From: Pogonophryne albipinna
Taxonomy: Eukaryota; Chordata; Actinopteri; Perciformes; Artedidraconidae
Length of the DNA stretch: 64,000 nt
NCBI GenBank assembly: GCA_028583405.1
Contig: CM053251.1
Coordinates: forward strand, 8,336,102-8,400,101
Reading direction: 5' to 3'
Shown: one piece after another, positions 43,438 to 55,118 of the stretch
Layout of the letters: every line of letters begins with the position of its first letter
How positions within the stretch are numbered: position 1 is the first letter of the stretch
Made by a program: the position numbers and the translations under genes
Notes under the pieces: generated by a model
Told to the model about the DNA's origin: nothing
The model's input: only the letters and a program-made list of their open reading frames with translations
The model's database searches: none

Positions 43438-46400
43438 TCAGTTAGAAAGTCTCTCTTTGTTTTCTTCCACTAAGCATTCTTCTGTAAGACTGGAGCTCTG
43501 CAGCTGATGTCTGGAGAGATGCTGCACGTTGGTCGTCCTCAAATGATCTCTATCAACAAATACAGGAAGTTCTAAAGTTAGGAACATGTGACTGTGAGTG
43601 TGACTTCACCACAAACACATAAATGTAGGAAGTCCAATGTTGTTTTTGGAATAATGTGTAACTTTGTGCTTTCCTCTCAACAACACATACACACATTTGA
43701 CCAAGAAACATTGAACACATTAAGTACAGCAAAAATATTGGTAGAACATTTCTTACACTAATGGTTGCTTTTTTATTTTATTCTGGCAACACACTCACAC
43801 ACACTTACAGCAGCCAGTCAATGCTGATGATAAAAGAAATGCCTTCAAGAGGGAGTCCAACTGATGTCAACACTATCACCATGGTTACGGTGCCGGCCTG
43901 TGGGATGCCTGAGGCCCCAATAGCTGCTGCTGTAGCAGTGATACTGCAATCACATACATTTGAATTATGAACAAGTAACAATAACTCACTTTAGAGGCTG
44001 CATCGGGAAACATTAGAATATTCAAGAATGAATTTACATACGATGTAGAAAGATAAAGTTATATAACCATACCTGATGATGATGATTTCACCCAGATCCA
44101 TATTATAAATCTGGGCGATGAATATGGAAGCTACTGCCTCTTAAAGTGCTGTGCCATCCATGGACATTGTAGCCCCTAAAGGCAGCATAAAGCGTGTCAC
44201 CCGTTTGTCCATGTTGAGATTCTCCTCCAGGCAGCGGATGGCGATCAGTAGAGTCACAGTGCTGTATGAAAAAAAGTGCAAGATTGTATACTTTCTCACG
44301 CAAGATCCATCTTAACTGTAATGTTTATGCTGTAGCCTGTAAACAACAATGAAAACTGGAATTCCAGCTCACCTGGAGGAAGTCCCAAAGGCTGTGGTAG
44401 TATACCAGTCATAAACCTGAAGGGATTCTGACGTGTGACCGTGAGATAGATGAGGGGGAGAATGATGAAGCTGTGGATGAAGAGTCCAGGGATCACAGTG
44501 AGAGCATACATTGCAATCTGGAGACCTATACCCCTACTATCTCTCAGCTTCAAAATCTGTCCTGCGATCAAGAAGAGGATTCCCACTGGGGAGTACCTGC
44601 ATGAGAAAAGTGTGGCAAAGCACTGTAAAAGCCAGCAAATCTTTTTGAATGATGATTGTACTGTGTTTTAGTTTTTTTTCAAACTTCACTGATAGAGTAA
44701 TTGGCTTAGTCGCAATTAAGGGGTCAACATTTCAAACTTTAAATGATTATAATTGAATTCACAGTCTTAATGTTGGAAGTTTCTCTTACCAGATTACTAT
44801 GCTGATTGATCAGATGCATAGTGGCTTTATTCAGGCAGTCAAAAACATGCCTCAGAGGTTTTGCCTCATTCTCCATATCCAGGATAAATCCAAAGGCGAT
44901 GCAGAAGACCAATAAACCCAAAATATTGACCCCTTCTGAGGTGCCTGGCATCGCCGCTGTGTCATCTGCAAGATTACCAGTAAAGCCGTTAAAAGTCATG
45001 ATAATAACAGTTGTATTTAATGAGATAAATATAAATATTTGATCACAACTACAAAGAACAGAAAAATAATTCTTATTGAACTTACTTGTTTGAGTCAGAT
45101 TGCTGCCATCAAGACTTTTGATTTTGGAATAAATAGTTTTATACTGAATTAAATAAATATATCATTGTAATCAAGCAGGATTATGAGTAGGAAAAAAACA
45201 AATAAAAAACAGTGCAGGTCTCACCTTCCTGAAACAAGCCTCCACAATATTTGAGGGAAACATGTTTCTGTAAATTAAAGAAAGAGAGTTAAGGTTATTT
45301 AATGATTGTTTGTATTTGAGATGGATCCTTTATGATGCACACTAACCTGATGAGATCCAGAAAGGCATCCACAGTCTGCACAGCCTCCACCTCGCCACTA
45401 GGGCGCACTGAGGCGTTCCCGTGTGATTTCCCAACCAGGACGATGCCGATGAACACAGATATGAGGGTTGTCACCGTGTAATAGCAAACAGCCTGGAGCC
45501 CCAATTTCCCAAAAGCCTTCTTGTCCATAGACGACATCCCTAAAGAAGATGCAACATATGAACACATGAATATACTTTCTGTTTAGCTGATATCTGGGTG
45601 TAAAAAACACAACAAATATACAAAAAACATATACAAAGAGAAACAATACTAATTCAAGGAAAACCTTTTAACATGGTAAACACCTCCTTACATATAGTAG
45701 TTGAACACACACAAACATATTGGTGGTGTCATCATTTAGAAATAATAAAATAAAAGGATCTGCGCATAGTCAATTTAATGTCAACCAATATCCCAACAAT
45801 AAATCACACCTCCTGGGAATGTATTTAAGTAAGAGGTTGCAGTTATATTGCTGTTTTGGATAGGATTATATTGAGAATATTACTAATAGTATGGTGTAGA
45901 AAATGCATAACACACTGGTAAACTGAACACCATCGTGTGACAAACATGCCCACTATGCTTGTGCAGGACACACTCAAAATACTTAATCTCAAATAGCTCC
46001 CGATGGCATGGCCAACAGTGTGGGGGGGGGAGTTTTACTGAGCATGGCAGTCTCAGCCTCTGTATGAATGGAGTTAATGCTGATTTGTATGTACTTTGAC
46101 CGGTACAAAACACTGGAAAAGGGCTATATGAAATGCAGTCCATTTACAACTATAGAAAATAGCCACTTCTCTGAGTATGTCGGGCCATTTGACTCTAATA
46201 TCCGGGGATCTAACCTGAAATCAGACTGGATGTGATGAGAGGAAGCACCAGCATCTGTAGCATCCGCATCAACAGCTCTCCAGGAAAGGTGAAGTATTGT
46301 TTATCTCTGGATGTCATGTTACTGTATTGCAGAGCCAACCCCTCAGAGAAATATAAACAAAGGTCAACATGTCAGTGTGTTTCTCAAATGACTATTCATT

Positions 46401-47002
46401 CACAAAAATAGATACAAAATGCATTGCAGTCAATACTCAAAGTACTGCTGGAAAATAGCATTATGCAAAAAACAGGGGCAATCTCCATTAACACACCTGT
46501 GATGTAAAACAGGACTCAGGTGAACGGAGAAGAGTTTTAAATCCACCAGATGCTGCTCCACGACTTTTGAAAGGTCAGATCTATTTTAACATCCATGAAC
46601 AATGTATATGATTTAAAATGTTTCCATGAAATACCTGCTTAAAAAAGGTGTTGTTACTATTTGCCATCGGGTGCCTTTTTTTGTTTCCTCTGTAATATAT
46701 ATCTGTATGAACTCTCTCAGATTAGATAAAAAAAGGTCATAGAAAATGTTTTTGGAATAGATCCATTCCAAAACACAGTGTCACTTTATAACGATGATTA
46801 AGTAAAACACATACTTACCAAGGACTATAGCAGCCAGAGTGAGAAGAACAAAAGCATTCCTCCTGAGGAAACCTTTAAAATTGAATATTTTCTTGGACAA
46901 AGCTCTTGAGAGCTCAGAAGTCTCCTGGCATGTCTGGCTGTCGTTGACATCAGAACTTTTCATTGTGCTCATATTGGACGGACCGTTAGAGCTCTGTGAC
47001 AT
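43438..47002 (-). pseudogene. SLC1/EAAT glutamate transporter pseudogene
   Basis: Ten exon relics in transcript order: 47002-46819, 46341-46215, 45539-45347, 45267-45225, 45143-45086, 44965-44790, 44596-44373, 44261-44073, 43943-43809, 43549-43438. Family landmarks are clear: [66 protein letters not shown]. Lesions: an in-frame TAA at 44143-44141 replacing the Tyr of GTALYEAV; an extra base in the 44965-44790 exon, shifting the INSIVIW segment; a shift in the 44596-44373 exon before TAFGTSS; loss of the GDSxGAxIVE segment in the last exon; a probable extra G at the second exon's acceptor. Splice signals are mostly intact, so decay is probably recent. SLC1A6 lies on human 19p13, but an slc1a8-type parent is equally possible. 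The family imports glutamate with sodium across the plasma membrane; this copy cannot. Confidence 0.88.
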
Positions 47003-47519
47003 CTCTGACCTTATAATAGAGAGGGCAGAAGAAAAGACAAGGAGGACATTCAACATCTCAAATAGATCTTGACATTCAATATCCAACATTGAGAACAGAA
47101 TTTTAAATATATTGTAAATGCAGACACAAAATGTATACACTTTTTAAACACAACATGGTTTAAAATGTAAAACATAGAAGCTAGTCCAGAGAAAACAAGA
47201 AGAGGACAAAATTCCTCATCAGCCTTCGATAAAGGAGTCCTTGCATCAAACCTTTTAGGAGCTGGATAGTTCCCTCTTGACACTTGTACTGGTTTGCCTA
47301 GTTCTACACTTTGCAAAGCAGCAACAGTTCAGGGCGTGCAGCATCCTTGAAAGATAATTAATTCGGGAAAACAAACCCCCCAGGAGGTGAGCAAACGAAC
47401 AGAGACGAGTCAAACCAGGTGGAGGCAGCCAGAGGAGCTTCTCGCACAATAACTGAAACAACACATTTAGGAGATACATTTCTTACATTTTTATCGAAAA
47501 AGTATCTGCTCTTAGGCTA

Positions 47520-50197
47520 GCCTATACTAGTGCTACCCCAGATCCTGCTCCATTTCTGTGCCCTGCTGTCCTTGACCACTTTGAGCCTGTATCCCTCTCT
47601 TCTCTCTCGGATGTAGTCAAGCACCTGCGGCCGACAAACTGCACCTTAGACAGCATTCCTTAGAGATGTTTTTGAATCAGTTGGAGCAAGTGTTTTATTG
47701 CTTGTAAACACTTCTCTTAGCTCAGGATGTGTCCCAGCTGCCTTTAAACATGCCGTGGGTTAAGCCACTACTTAAAAAGAAAAATCTCGATCCCACCATT
47801 CTTGCAAATTTCAGGCCCATCTCCCAGCTACCCTTTTTATCTAAAGCCCTGGAGCGAGTAGTCTACGCCCAGCTGCAGTCATTTTTAACCATGCATGGTA
47901 TCCATGAAAAATTTCAGTCTGGCTTTAAACCTATGCATAGTACTGAAACAGCCCTTTTAAGAGTTTTTAATGCTCTTAGCCGCCGACTCAGGCAGCCCAG
48001 CTGTCTTGGTGCTGTTAGATTTAACTGCTGCCTTTGACACTGTGGATCATAGTATCCTGTTGTCACGGCTTGAACAGTCCGCAGGCATTACAGGCTCTGC
48101 CCTTGCATGGTTCAGGTCTTATTTGACGGACCGTAGCTTCTCAGTGCAGCTAGGTGCCTTCTCCTCTGCCAAAGCCCCTCTTACCTGTGGGGTTCCCCAA
48201 GGCTCGATTCTGGGCCCCATCCTTTTTCTATTGTACATATTGCCCCTAGGTTCAATTCTCACAAAACATAATATCCCCTTCCATTGTTACGCTGATGATG
48301 TACAGATCTATCTGCCTCTCAATCAAAATGCCAACTCACTACAGCAGTTGAAGGACTGCTTAACAGAGATTAAATCCTGGCTGAGCCGAAACTTCCTCAC
48401 CCTCAATGAGAGCAAGACCGAGGTCATCTTTTTTGGAGCCCAACCAACAGTATCCCCGGTTGATATTCTGGGCTCCCTCAATAAAAATATCCTCCCCTCT
48501 GTTATGAACCTTGGAGTGACCTTCACCAGCGCCTTTACATTTGATAAGCAGGTTAGCACTGTAGTCAAGACCTGCTTTTTCAAAATACGACTATTGGCTA
48601 AGACCAAGTCGTTTTTATCTTTTAAAGACCTAGAAAGGGTTATTAACGCCTTTGTTACCTCGAGACTGGATTACTGCAATGCTCTGTATGTGGGTATGGA
48701 CCAGGCCTCAATTAGACGCCTCCAGCTAGTTCAGAATGCAGCTGCACGTCTTCTGACTGGCCATAAAAAGCGCCACCATATCACCCCAATTCTGGCTTCA
48801 TTGCACTGGCTTCCAGTTCGGTTCAGAATAGATTTTAAACTCCTTTTATTTGTTTTTAAAGCCCTAAATGGGCTGGCTCCTGCCTATATAGCCGAACTCC
48901 TCCATCGCTACACCCCAGGCAGAGCCTTAAGGTCGGCTGATCAGCTGTTGTTGATAGTGCCTAAGACCAGGCTTAAAACCCGAGGGCATCGAGCTTTTGC
49001 AGCGGCTGGCCCTAGGCTCTGGAACACTTTGCCCCTCCATGTGAGGTCGGCCCAGACCCTGGGGGTTTTTAAGTCAACACTTAAAACTCACTTTTTCTCT
49101 CTGGCTTTTGTTTAATTATCTATTTATTCATTTAGTTCTTTATTTTAATATTTATAACATAACATAGGATTTCATAAAGTATTTTTAAAATAGTTTATAC
49201 ATTATTCAAATATAGGAATAGTAGATAGGATTACTTAAAATATAGTACCTTATATTTCATCTTTTTTCCCTTTAGACCCTTGCGGTTTATTCTTAAAAAC
49301 CCTTACCCTTACCCACCCCCCATTTTCCCTCTGCTGGTCTATGGCCTTGTAGAGGATAACGGGGTACAGAGTCGCTTAGATAAGCCGGGGAGTGCATCTG
49401 ACGAAGAGATAGGTTGTTGTGCTCCCCATCTCTGTTTCTTATCTATATCTAATAGAACTGCTCGGGTCTTGATAGATTGAGTGGGGAAGTTCATGAGATC
49501 TTTCTAGAGGGTTATCAAGAATAACTTTTATCCAATGACCTTTTCCCTCTCTGTCTGTGTCTGTGTATTCTCTTGTTCCGATTAACCCAGCCAAATCTTT
49601 TTTCTTGTTTTGTATCTATATCTACGCGGGGATCCGGAGTCGAGGCTGATCCTCTTGCTGTAGTCCTGTGTCTTGGATCCTCTATCCTGAGTTCTGGATT
49701 AAGTCGTGGACTTCGGGTCGTGGCTGAACCTGTCTCTGCGGTCCTGCCTTGGGTCTCGTCATGCTGCTTCCCTGATGGCTTCCACAGGATTGTAGCTGAC
49801 ATCCTCGTGGATTCATCTTCTTATTACAGACACATGCATTTCCTAACATTCGGTCTATATGCTGTAAAATGTATTCTCTCTTCGATTTACACACGGCATC
49901 TATTGCACGTCTGTCCGTCCTGGGAGAGGGATCCCTCCTCTGTTGCTCTCCCTGAGGTTTCTCCCATTTTTTCCCCTTAAACTGTGGGTTTTCTCTGGAA
50001 GTGTTTCCTTGTACGATGTGAGGGTCTAAGGACAGAGGGTGTCGTTTTTCTCATACTGATATTCTGCACAATCTGTGTTGTTGTATTTGCTGTAAAGTGT
50101 CTCTACTGTAGGCTATTTTTATTATATGTACAGCACTTTGGCTCGACCAAAAATCGTTTATAAATGTGCTATATAAATAAAACTTGATTTGATTTGA
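47520..50197 (+). mobile_element. L2-type LINE, 5' truncated with broken reverse transcriptase
   Basis: The reverse transcriptase is open from 47970 to 49115 and, in another frame, from 47729 to 48037. Visible motifs: N-F-R-P-I-S-x-L-P-F-L-S-K, D-L-T-A-A-F-D-T-V-D-H, G-V-P-Q-G-S-I-L-G-P and the catalytic Y-A-D-D. A frameshift near 47975 separates the fingers from the palm, and a stop precedes it at about 47660. No endonuclease domain is present, so the 5' half is missing. A C-terminal domain ending T-H-F-F-S-L is followed by about 1 kb of 3' UTR and the L2 tail 'ctatataaataaaacttgat' plus 'ttgattt'. It lies 500-600 bp upstream of the transporter pseudogene's first coding exon. Confidence 0.9.
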
Positions 50198-51346
50198 GAC
50201 AATATATTGTAAACATGAAACCTTTTAAAAAAACACTGTTTCAGCAAGATGTGAAGGGTGTAGTAAAGTAGCAAAGAGCAATGGTGGTCAAAAGATTTTT
50301 AATACCTCACAGAAATAAATGTTATACCTGTTTCAGGCCAAAGTATAATGGCAAACAAGGAGGCAATAATAACAATATCCTACCATCAAATCATATTTTT
50401 ATCATAAAACAGTACATACTACATTTCATATCATAATAATAAACTGTCCAAAAACTGCTTTTGAACAAATGACCTTATCCTAAACAAGCACAAGAAAAAT
50501 GGATGGATTTATTAATCAACGAAAAATATTTAATTCATTGGAGGTTTAAAGTTTTGACAGTGAATATGTAAAGCGGAAACAAAGCGTAGCATCATTTGCA
50601 TCACAGATGGATTTGGCAACCAATTACATTTTATGGGGCTTCCTTAAGAGGTCCAGACCCCCATGCCTGTGCCCACTGAGATACAGTCGATCTCCCAAAT
50701 GAAACTGCACCATGTTGGACTTTTTAAAGGATAACACATAAGCATTTCACATATTTTTTTTGTGACTAAAAACCTTTTCTTCCTATTGAATGTCTTCCTT
50801 ATTTCTTTTGCAGAGCACAATACAGTGAGGTGAAGGTGGGATGCATTGATCGTATAGTGCTGCTGTTCAATTCAATTCATTATCATTGAGCTTAATGTAA
50901 TACCTGTGCTAAAGCTGAAGGAGAAATAGCATTGAATAGTTGGATATATACCAAATAATGGAGGTCTCAACTAAAACAAAACTTGTCTCCCATCAAAAAG
51001 TCTATTTGCCCACTACAATACCCCGTCTCTAAAGAGTGTAACCTGAGCTGTGAGCGAGGCGTCGGCCATACAGTGGCACTAAAGGGGTTGATACCACTTG
51101 GCATGATGCTGGACGACAGCCTTTATTCATTGTCAGAGGGGCTGCTATTCACAATGGAGAAAACGATGAAATGCTGCCATTATAATGAGGACCAAAGGCC
51201 CGTTGGCAGCCCGACACCTGATCTCCTCTTTGGCTCCGGCTTCCTTTTGTCCCAGCATTTCATATCTGACATATCCACACACCCTAAAAAAGCAGTAGAT
51301 GCTGGAGCAGCGATGGACCTGAGGCTTGGCGTTTGTGCACTCGGAC
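50198..51346. other. Intergenic between the LINE and cib3
   Basis: No gene was recognised. The 124-codon open frame 50983-51357 overlaps the true cib3 start in another frame and shows no domain. The cib3 promoter must lie here; I see no clear TATA box. Confidence 0.4.
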
Positions 51347-54300
51347 ATGGGGAATAAACAGACCATCTTCACAGCACAGCAGCTCGATTCCTATCAGGTT
51401 GGTGTCAATCCCGTTTCTTTCTGACTGAGACGGTTAGCCTCATTCTCTTTGGTGCATCGCTTATAAATACCAGCTCCCAGCATCTGTAAACAAGGGCAAT
51501 AGGCCTGTCATACGTCATGTCTCAACCTCCAAATATGCAGTTCAAAAAGGAAAGTATCTGGACTTTTTACAGTCAATGCATCAGAGCCAATTTGTGGTGT
51601 AACGTTAGTAATAGGATGCATATAGTGGCATGTTTTAATCAAGTGATAAAGTCTTATTTAGATACCTGTTTTGATGTAAAATCAGTGGTGGAAGTTCACT
51701 AAGGACATTTGGTCTAATGAGATACCTTACTCTAGTACTGTACTTAAGTGTTATTCTTTGGCAATAGTACTTTATATGAGTATTTTAATTTGTTGCCACT
51801 TTATACCTCTACAAGGAATTTATTTGACCTTACTTCTGTAGTAAGGTAAACATACATATAGTAATATTACATGTATTTCTAACCTATATTAATATCCCTA
51901 GAAATAATATTACACGTTTTTTAAGATTATACACAGATATTAAGATAAATTACTTTTTGTGGCAAATACATCTTGGTTAAAAATACAAAAATTGTTTAAA
52001 ATGCATGACCTTTACGAGTTTTTATATTGTGCCGTATCATTTTTCTAGAACTAGTGTCAAACTAGATTAAGAAACGCTGCATCATACCTTTTTTTTCAAT
52101 TTCTCAACATTCCTGCCATAATGTGATTGTTTTTGCAGGACTGTACATATTTTACAAGGAAAGAAATTCTCAGGTGAGAAATTAAATTATAGCATTTCTC
52201 CTGAATCAAATTATCTGGATGGTATCAACATCTTATTGTATCAAAGTTATTGCTGGTTAGATATTATTATACAGCACATTTTCTGTTCTGCACAATACTT
52301 TACTGTAACTCTAAACTACAATATCATGAGGCCTCTCCTACTGTGGGGCAGGCTACCATTGAAATCACATTGTTTTAAAATTCTTGCTTGACTGTGCTAA
52401 GAAGACATTGTTTTCCATGTGGATAATAAAAAGAGAGAAATCGAGTTTTTTTTAATATTTCGTAGACACGATCTGCCCCATGTAATATCAGATACATAAT
52501 ATTAAACGATATCTTGTAATTTAATATTGAAAGACATTTCTGTTCAACCTTTCCTAGACTGTTTGACCGCTATCGGGATTTGGCGCCACAGCTCGTTCCC
52601 CTTGACTACACCTGCCAGCCAGATGTGAAGCTACCATATGAGCTGATTGGCAGCATGCCAGAGTTGAAGGTAGACCCACTCCCTGTGTTCCCAATACATA
52701 ATTAATGGCCAACTAATCGACAGAATTATTTGAAACGTTATATGTTACCCGACTCCTTTAAACTTTAAGAAAGCTGGTGCGTCCCTCAGGGCACACTTGT
52801 TTGAAATGGGTCACTTATATGCCTCTTTACACAATGACAGGGAGGTAAACATGTGTGTTAACATGCTTGTCACTGACATGTCCTGAGAAAGGGAGAGTTA
52901 GATTGTAATTTGTCCGACATTCATCCAAATTTAAGAGCTTTTTTGAGATCTTAAAATAACAGAAAAACCGACAAGAAAATGATATATAAATTGAACATAA
53001 ACACAATCTTTTAGCACAGCGAAGAAATCAGACCAACAGGAAACAGGTCTTATTGCTTTGTGATTTCATCAGTTTTAACTTATAGAGGTGCTGGTGTCCC
53101 CTCTGTGCAGGACAACCCGTTTCGTCAGAGGATCGCTGAGGTTTTCTCTGACGACGGAGAGGGAAACATGACCCTGGACGACTTCTTGGACATGTTTTCA
53201 GTCATGAGCGAGATGGCCCCGCGTGACCTCAAGGCCTACTACGCTTTCAAAATATATGGTAAAATATTAAATAAAGTAATAGACATTTTTAAAAATCAAA
53301 TGGAGGGAATTGAATTTTTAAAAATATATTTAGTTGAGAATGGCTTTATTTTCCAAAGATCCTACTGGTCTATGTGTAAGAGCAATAATTCAAATGAACG
53401 CCATTCTCACTTTGAATCCCCTCTTTCTTTTCTTCTGATCTTTTAAACCCTAATTCAGAAAATGGTATGAAAGTGGTCTCAAACTGGGCTTGAACATATG
53501 TTGAAGGTGACCGTATGCAGAAATGAGCATAACATATTAATAGTACACCAAAAACATTACATGTTTTATATGCTATAATATATTTTCAGATTAGTTGTCA
53601 AAAAGTTGTTCAAATACCAATAATTGTGCAGTATTGTACAGACATAGTGTGTTTGCATCCAACCAGATGGGGTGAACCTGAAAAACTGCATCACTTTGTG
53701 TAAAGGAATAAGAAAGAAATCATATTTATAAGTAAAACCCAATAAAATTAGGAAATGTCATCAGGAATAATGGTTACAGATCATAATGTAATTGTAATAT
53801 AATAATAAGTATGATTTTTGAGCTGTTAACGACAGTCCGGGATCTTCAGGACTACAAACTGAAGATAAGGAAACATGCAGGCCTAACTGAAGAGTGTGAT
53901 AAACCACCCTGATACCTAGCCTGTGTGCAATACATTCATCTAATCCCTTGTAAACATTTGAACTATGAAGTCAGTTTCATAACAGTTGTTAAACACAAGT
54001 ATATTTTCACATTTCATCAATGTGCAGGCTTATGAAAATGAACCACGGTGCAGGGTCTGGGAGCTGTAAGCATGACGGATGGTGCATGGAATGTTATAAA
54101 TGATTAAGGGGCCCATTATAGAAGCAAAGAGCTCTTCAAAGCCCAGTTTGCGCTCTGCAATAGTGCCCCCCCTCTAATTAACAAATGCTGACAGATGAAG
54201 AAGTTACATACACATGGCCTTGGTCATGGGTCAAGGAAGATTTTCATTCATTATTCAGACCAATAGAGGAGGACATACTGTAACAGAAGGGTTGTGTTAT

Positions 54301-55118
54301 GATGAGCTAGGTACCTCAAATGAACTCTCTAATGGCGGACTGGGAGAGTATGCAAGGCTTAAAGAATGTGTTTAAACAATGCCTTAATATGGTTAAGGAA
54401 AAAGCAGTAACATTACGGGGTAAGACAAATAATTAATGCTATTTAGAGATATAGTTCAAACCCTGAATATTGTCACCAAATATATGTAACCCTGGATAGG
54501 ATTAGTTCAGAATAGATGAATGAAATCTGTTTTCATTCATATACGAACGAAAACAATGTTTATTCGAGATGAATCTGTTTATTCAAGAGTTTGGTCCATA
54601 ACATGTCCAAATAGTGGAAAACATCCACCATTAGCTAAGCCCTAGTCAACATATTCAAACATACTTTTATGTCCAAAATTCATTGACAGATAATTTCCTA
54701 TCTCCTTGATTTCTATATTCTGCAAGATTTCAACAATGATGACTTTCTCTGCAAGTCCGACCTGGAGAAGACTCTGAACAAACTGACCCGTAACGAGCTG
54801 ACGGAGGACGAGGTGAGGATGGTATGTGAGAAGGTGATCGATGAGTCGGACCTGGACAACGACGGACGGCTGTCCCTGGAGGACTTCCAGACCATGATCG
54901 TCCGAGCTCCAGACTTTCTGAGGTAGGCCAGAGATAACCACATGATGAACCCCTACAAAGGATACATAACAACAATTCATCATTACATATTTTGTATCAA
55001 TGACCGTCATCCAATATGTGTTTTTAATATAATAATATCTGTTCTTAACTTTAACTTCTAATGAATAAATCTAACTTCTCTTGTTTCTGTTCACAGCACC
55101 TTCCACATACGGATATAA
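51347..55118 (+). CDS. cib3: Calcium and integrin-binding family member 3
   Basis: Small EF-hand protein of the CIB family. CIB2 and CIB3 bind the TMC1/2 mechanotransduction channel subunits of hair cells; other CIBs bind integrin tails. Coding exons 51347-51397, 52139-52173, 52558-52669, 53111-53258, 54727-54922, 55097-55118 join to 187 residues, exactly the CIB3 length. The N-terminus MGNKQT fits an N-myristoylation signal. Calcium loops: EF3 116-127 (D-x-N-x-D...D) and EF4 157-168 (D-x-D-x-D...D), both ending in Asp as in the family. DNPFRQRI and [18 protein letters not shown] favour CIB3 over CIB2. The C-terminus is FHIRI. Poly(A) signal 55275-55280. It converges on rab8a, a neighbour also nearby in human. 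Confidence 0.95.
51683..51840. repeat. Fragment of the 'agtac' hAT-MITE family, cib3 intron 1
   Basis: Begins 'cagtggtggaagttcactaa' and continues with 'agtactgtacttaagtg' and 'ttgccactttatacctct', as in the 38.5 kb copy. The right terminus is missing. Confidence 0.65.

Noticed and set aside
49573..49980. 135-codon open frame on the plus strand
   Set aside because: It lies in the LINE 3' UTR, and the same nucleotides recur without an open frame in the second copy at 61250.
50983..51357. 124-codon open frame on the plus strand
   Set aside because: It overlaps the true cib3 start codon in another frame and resembles no known protein.
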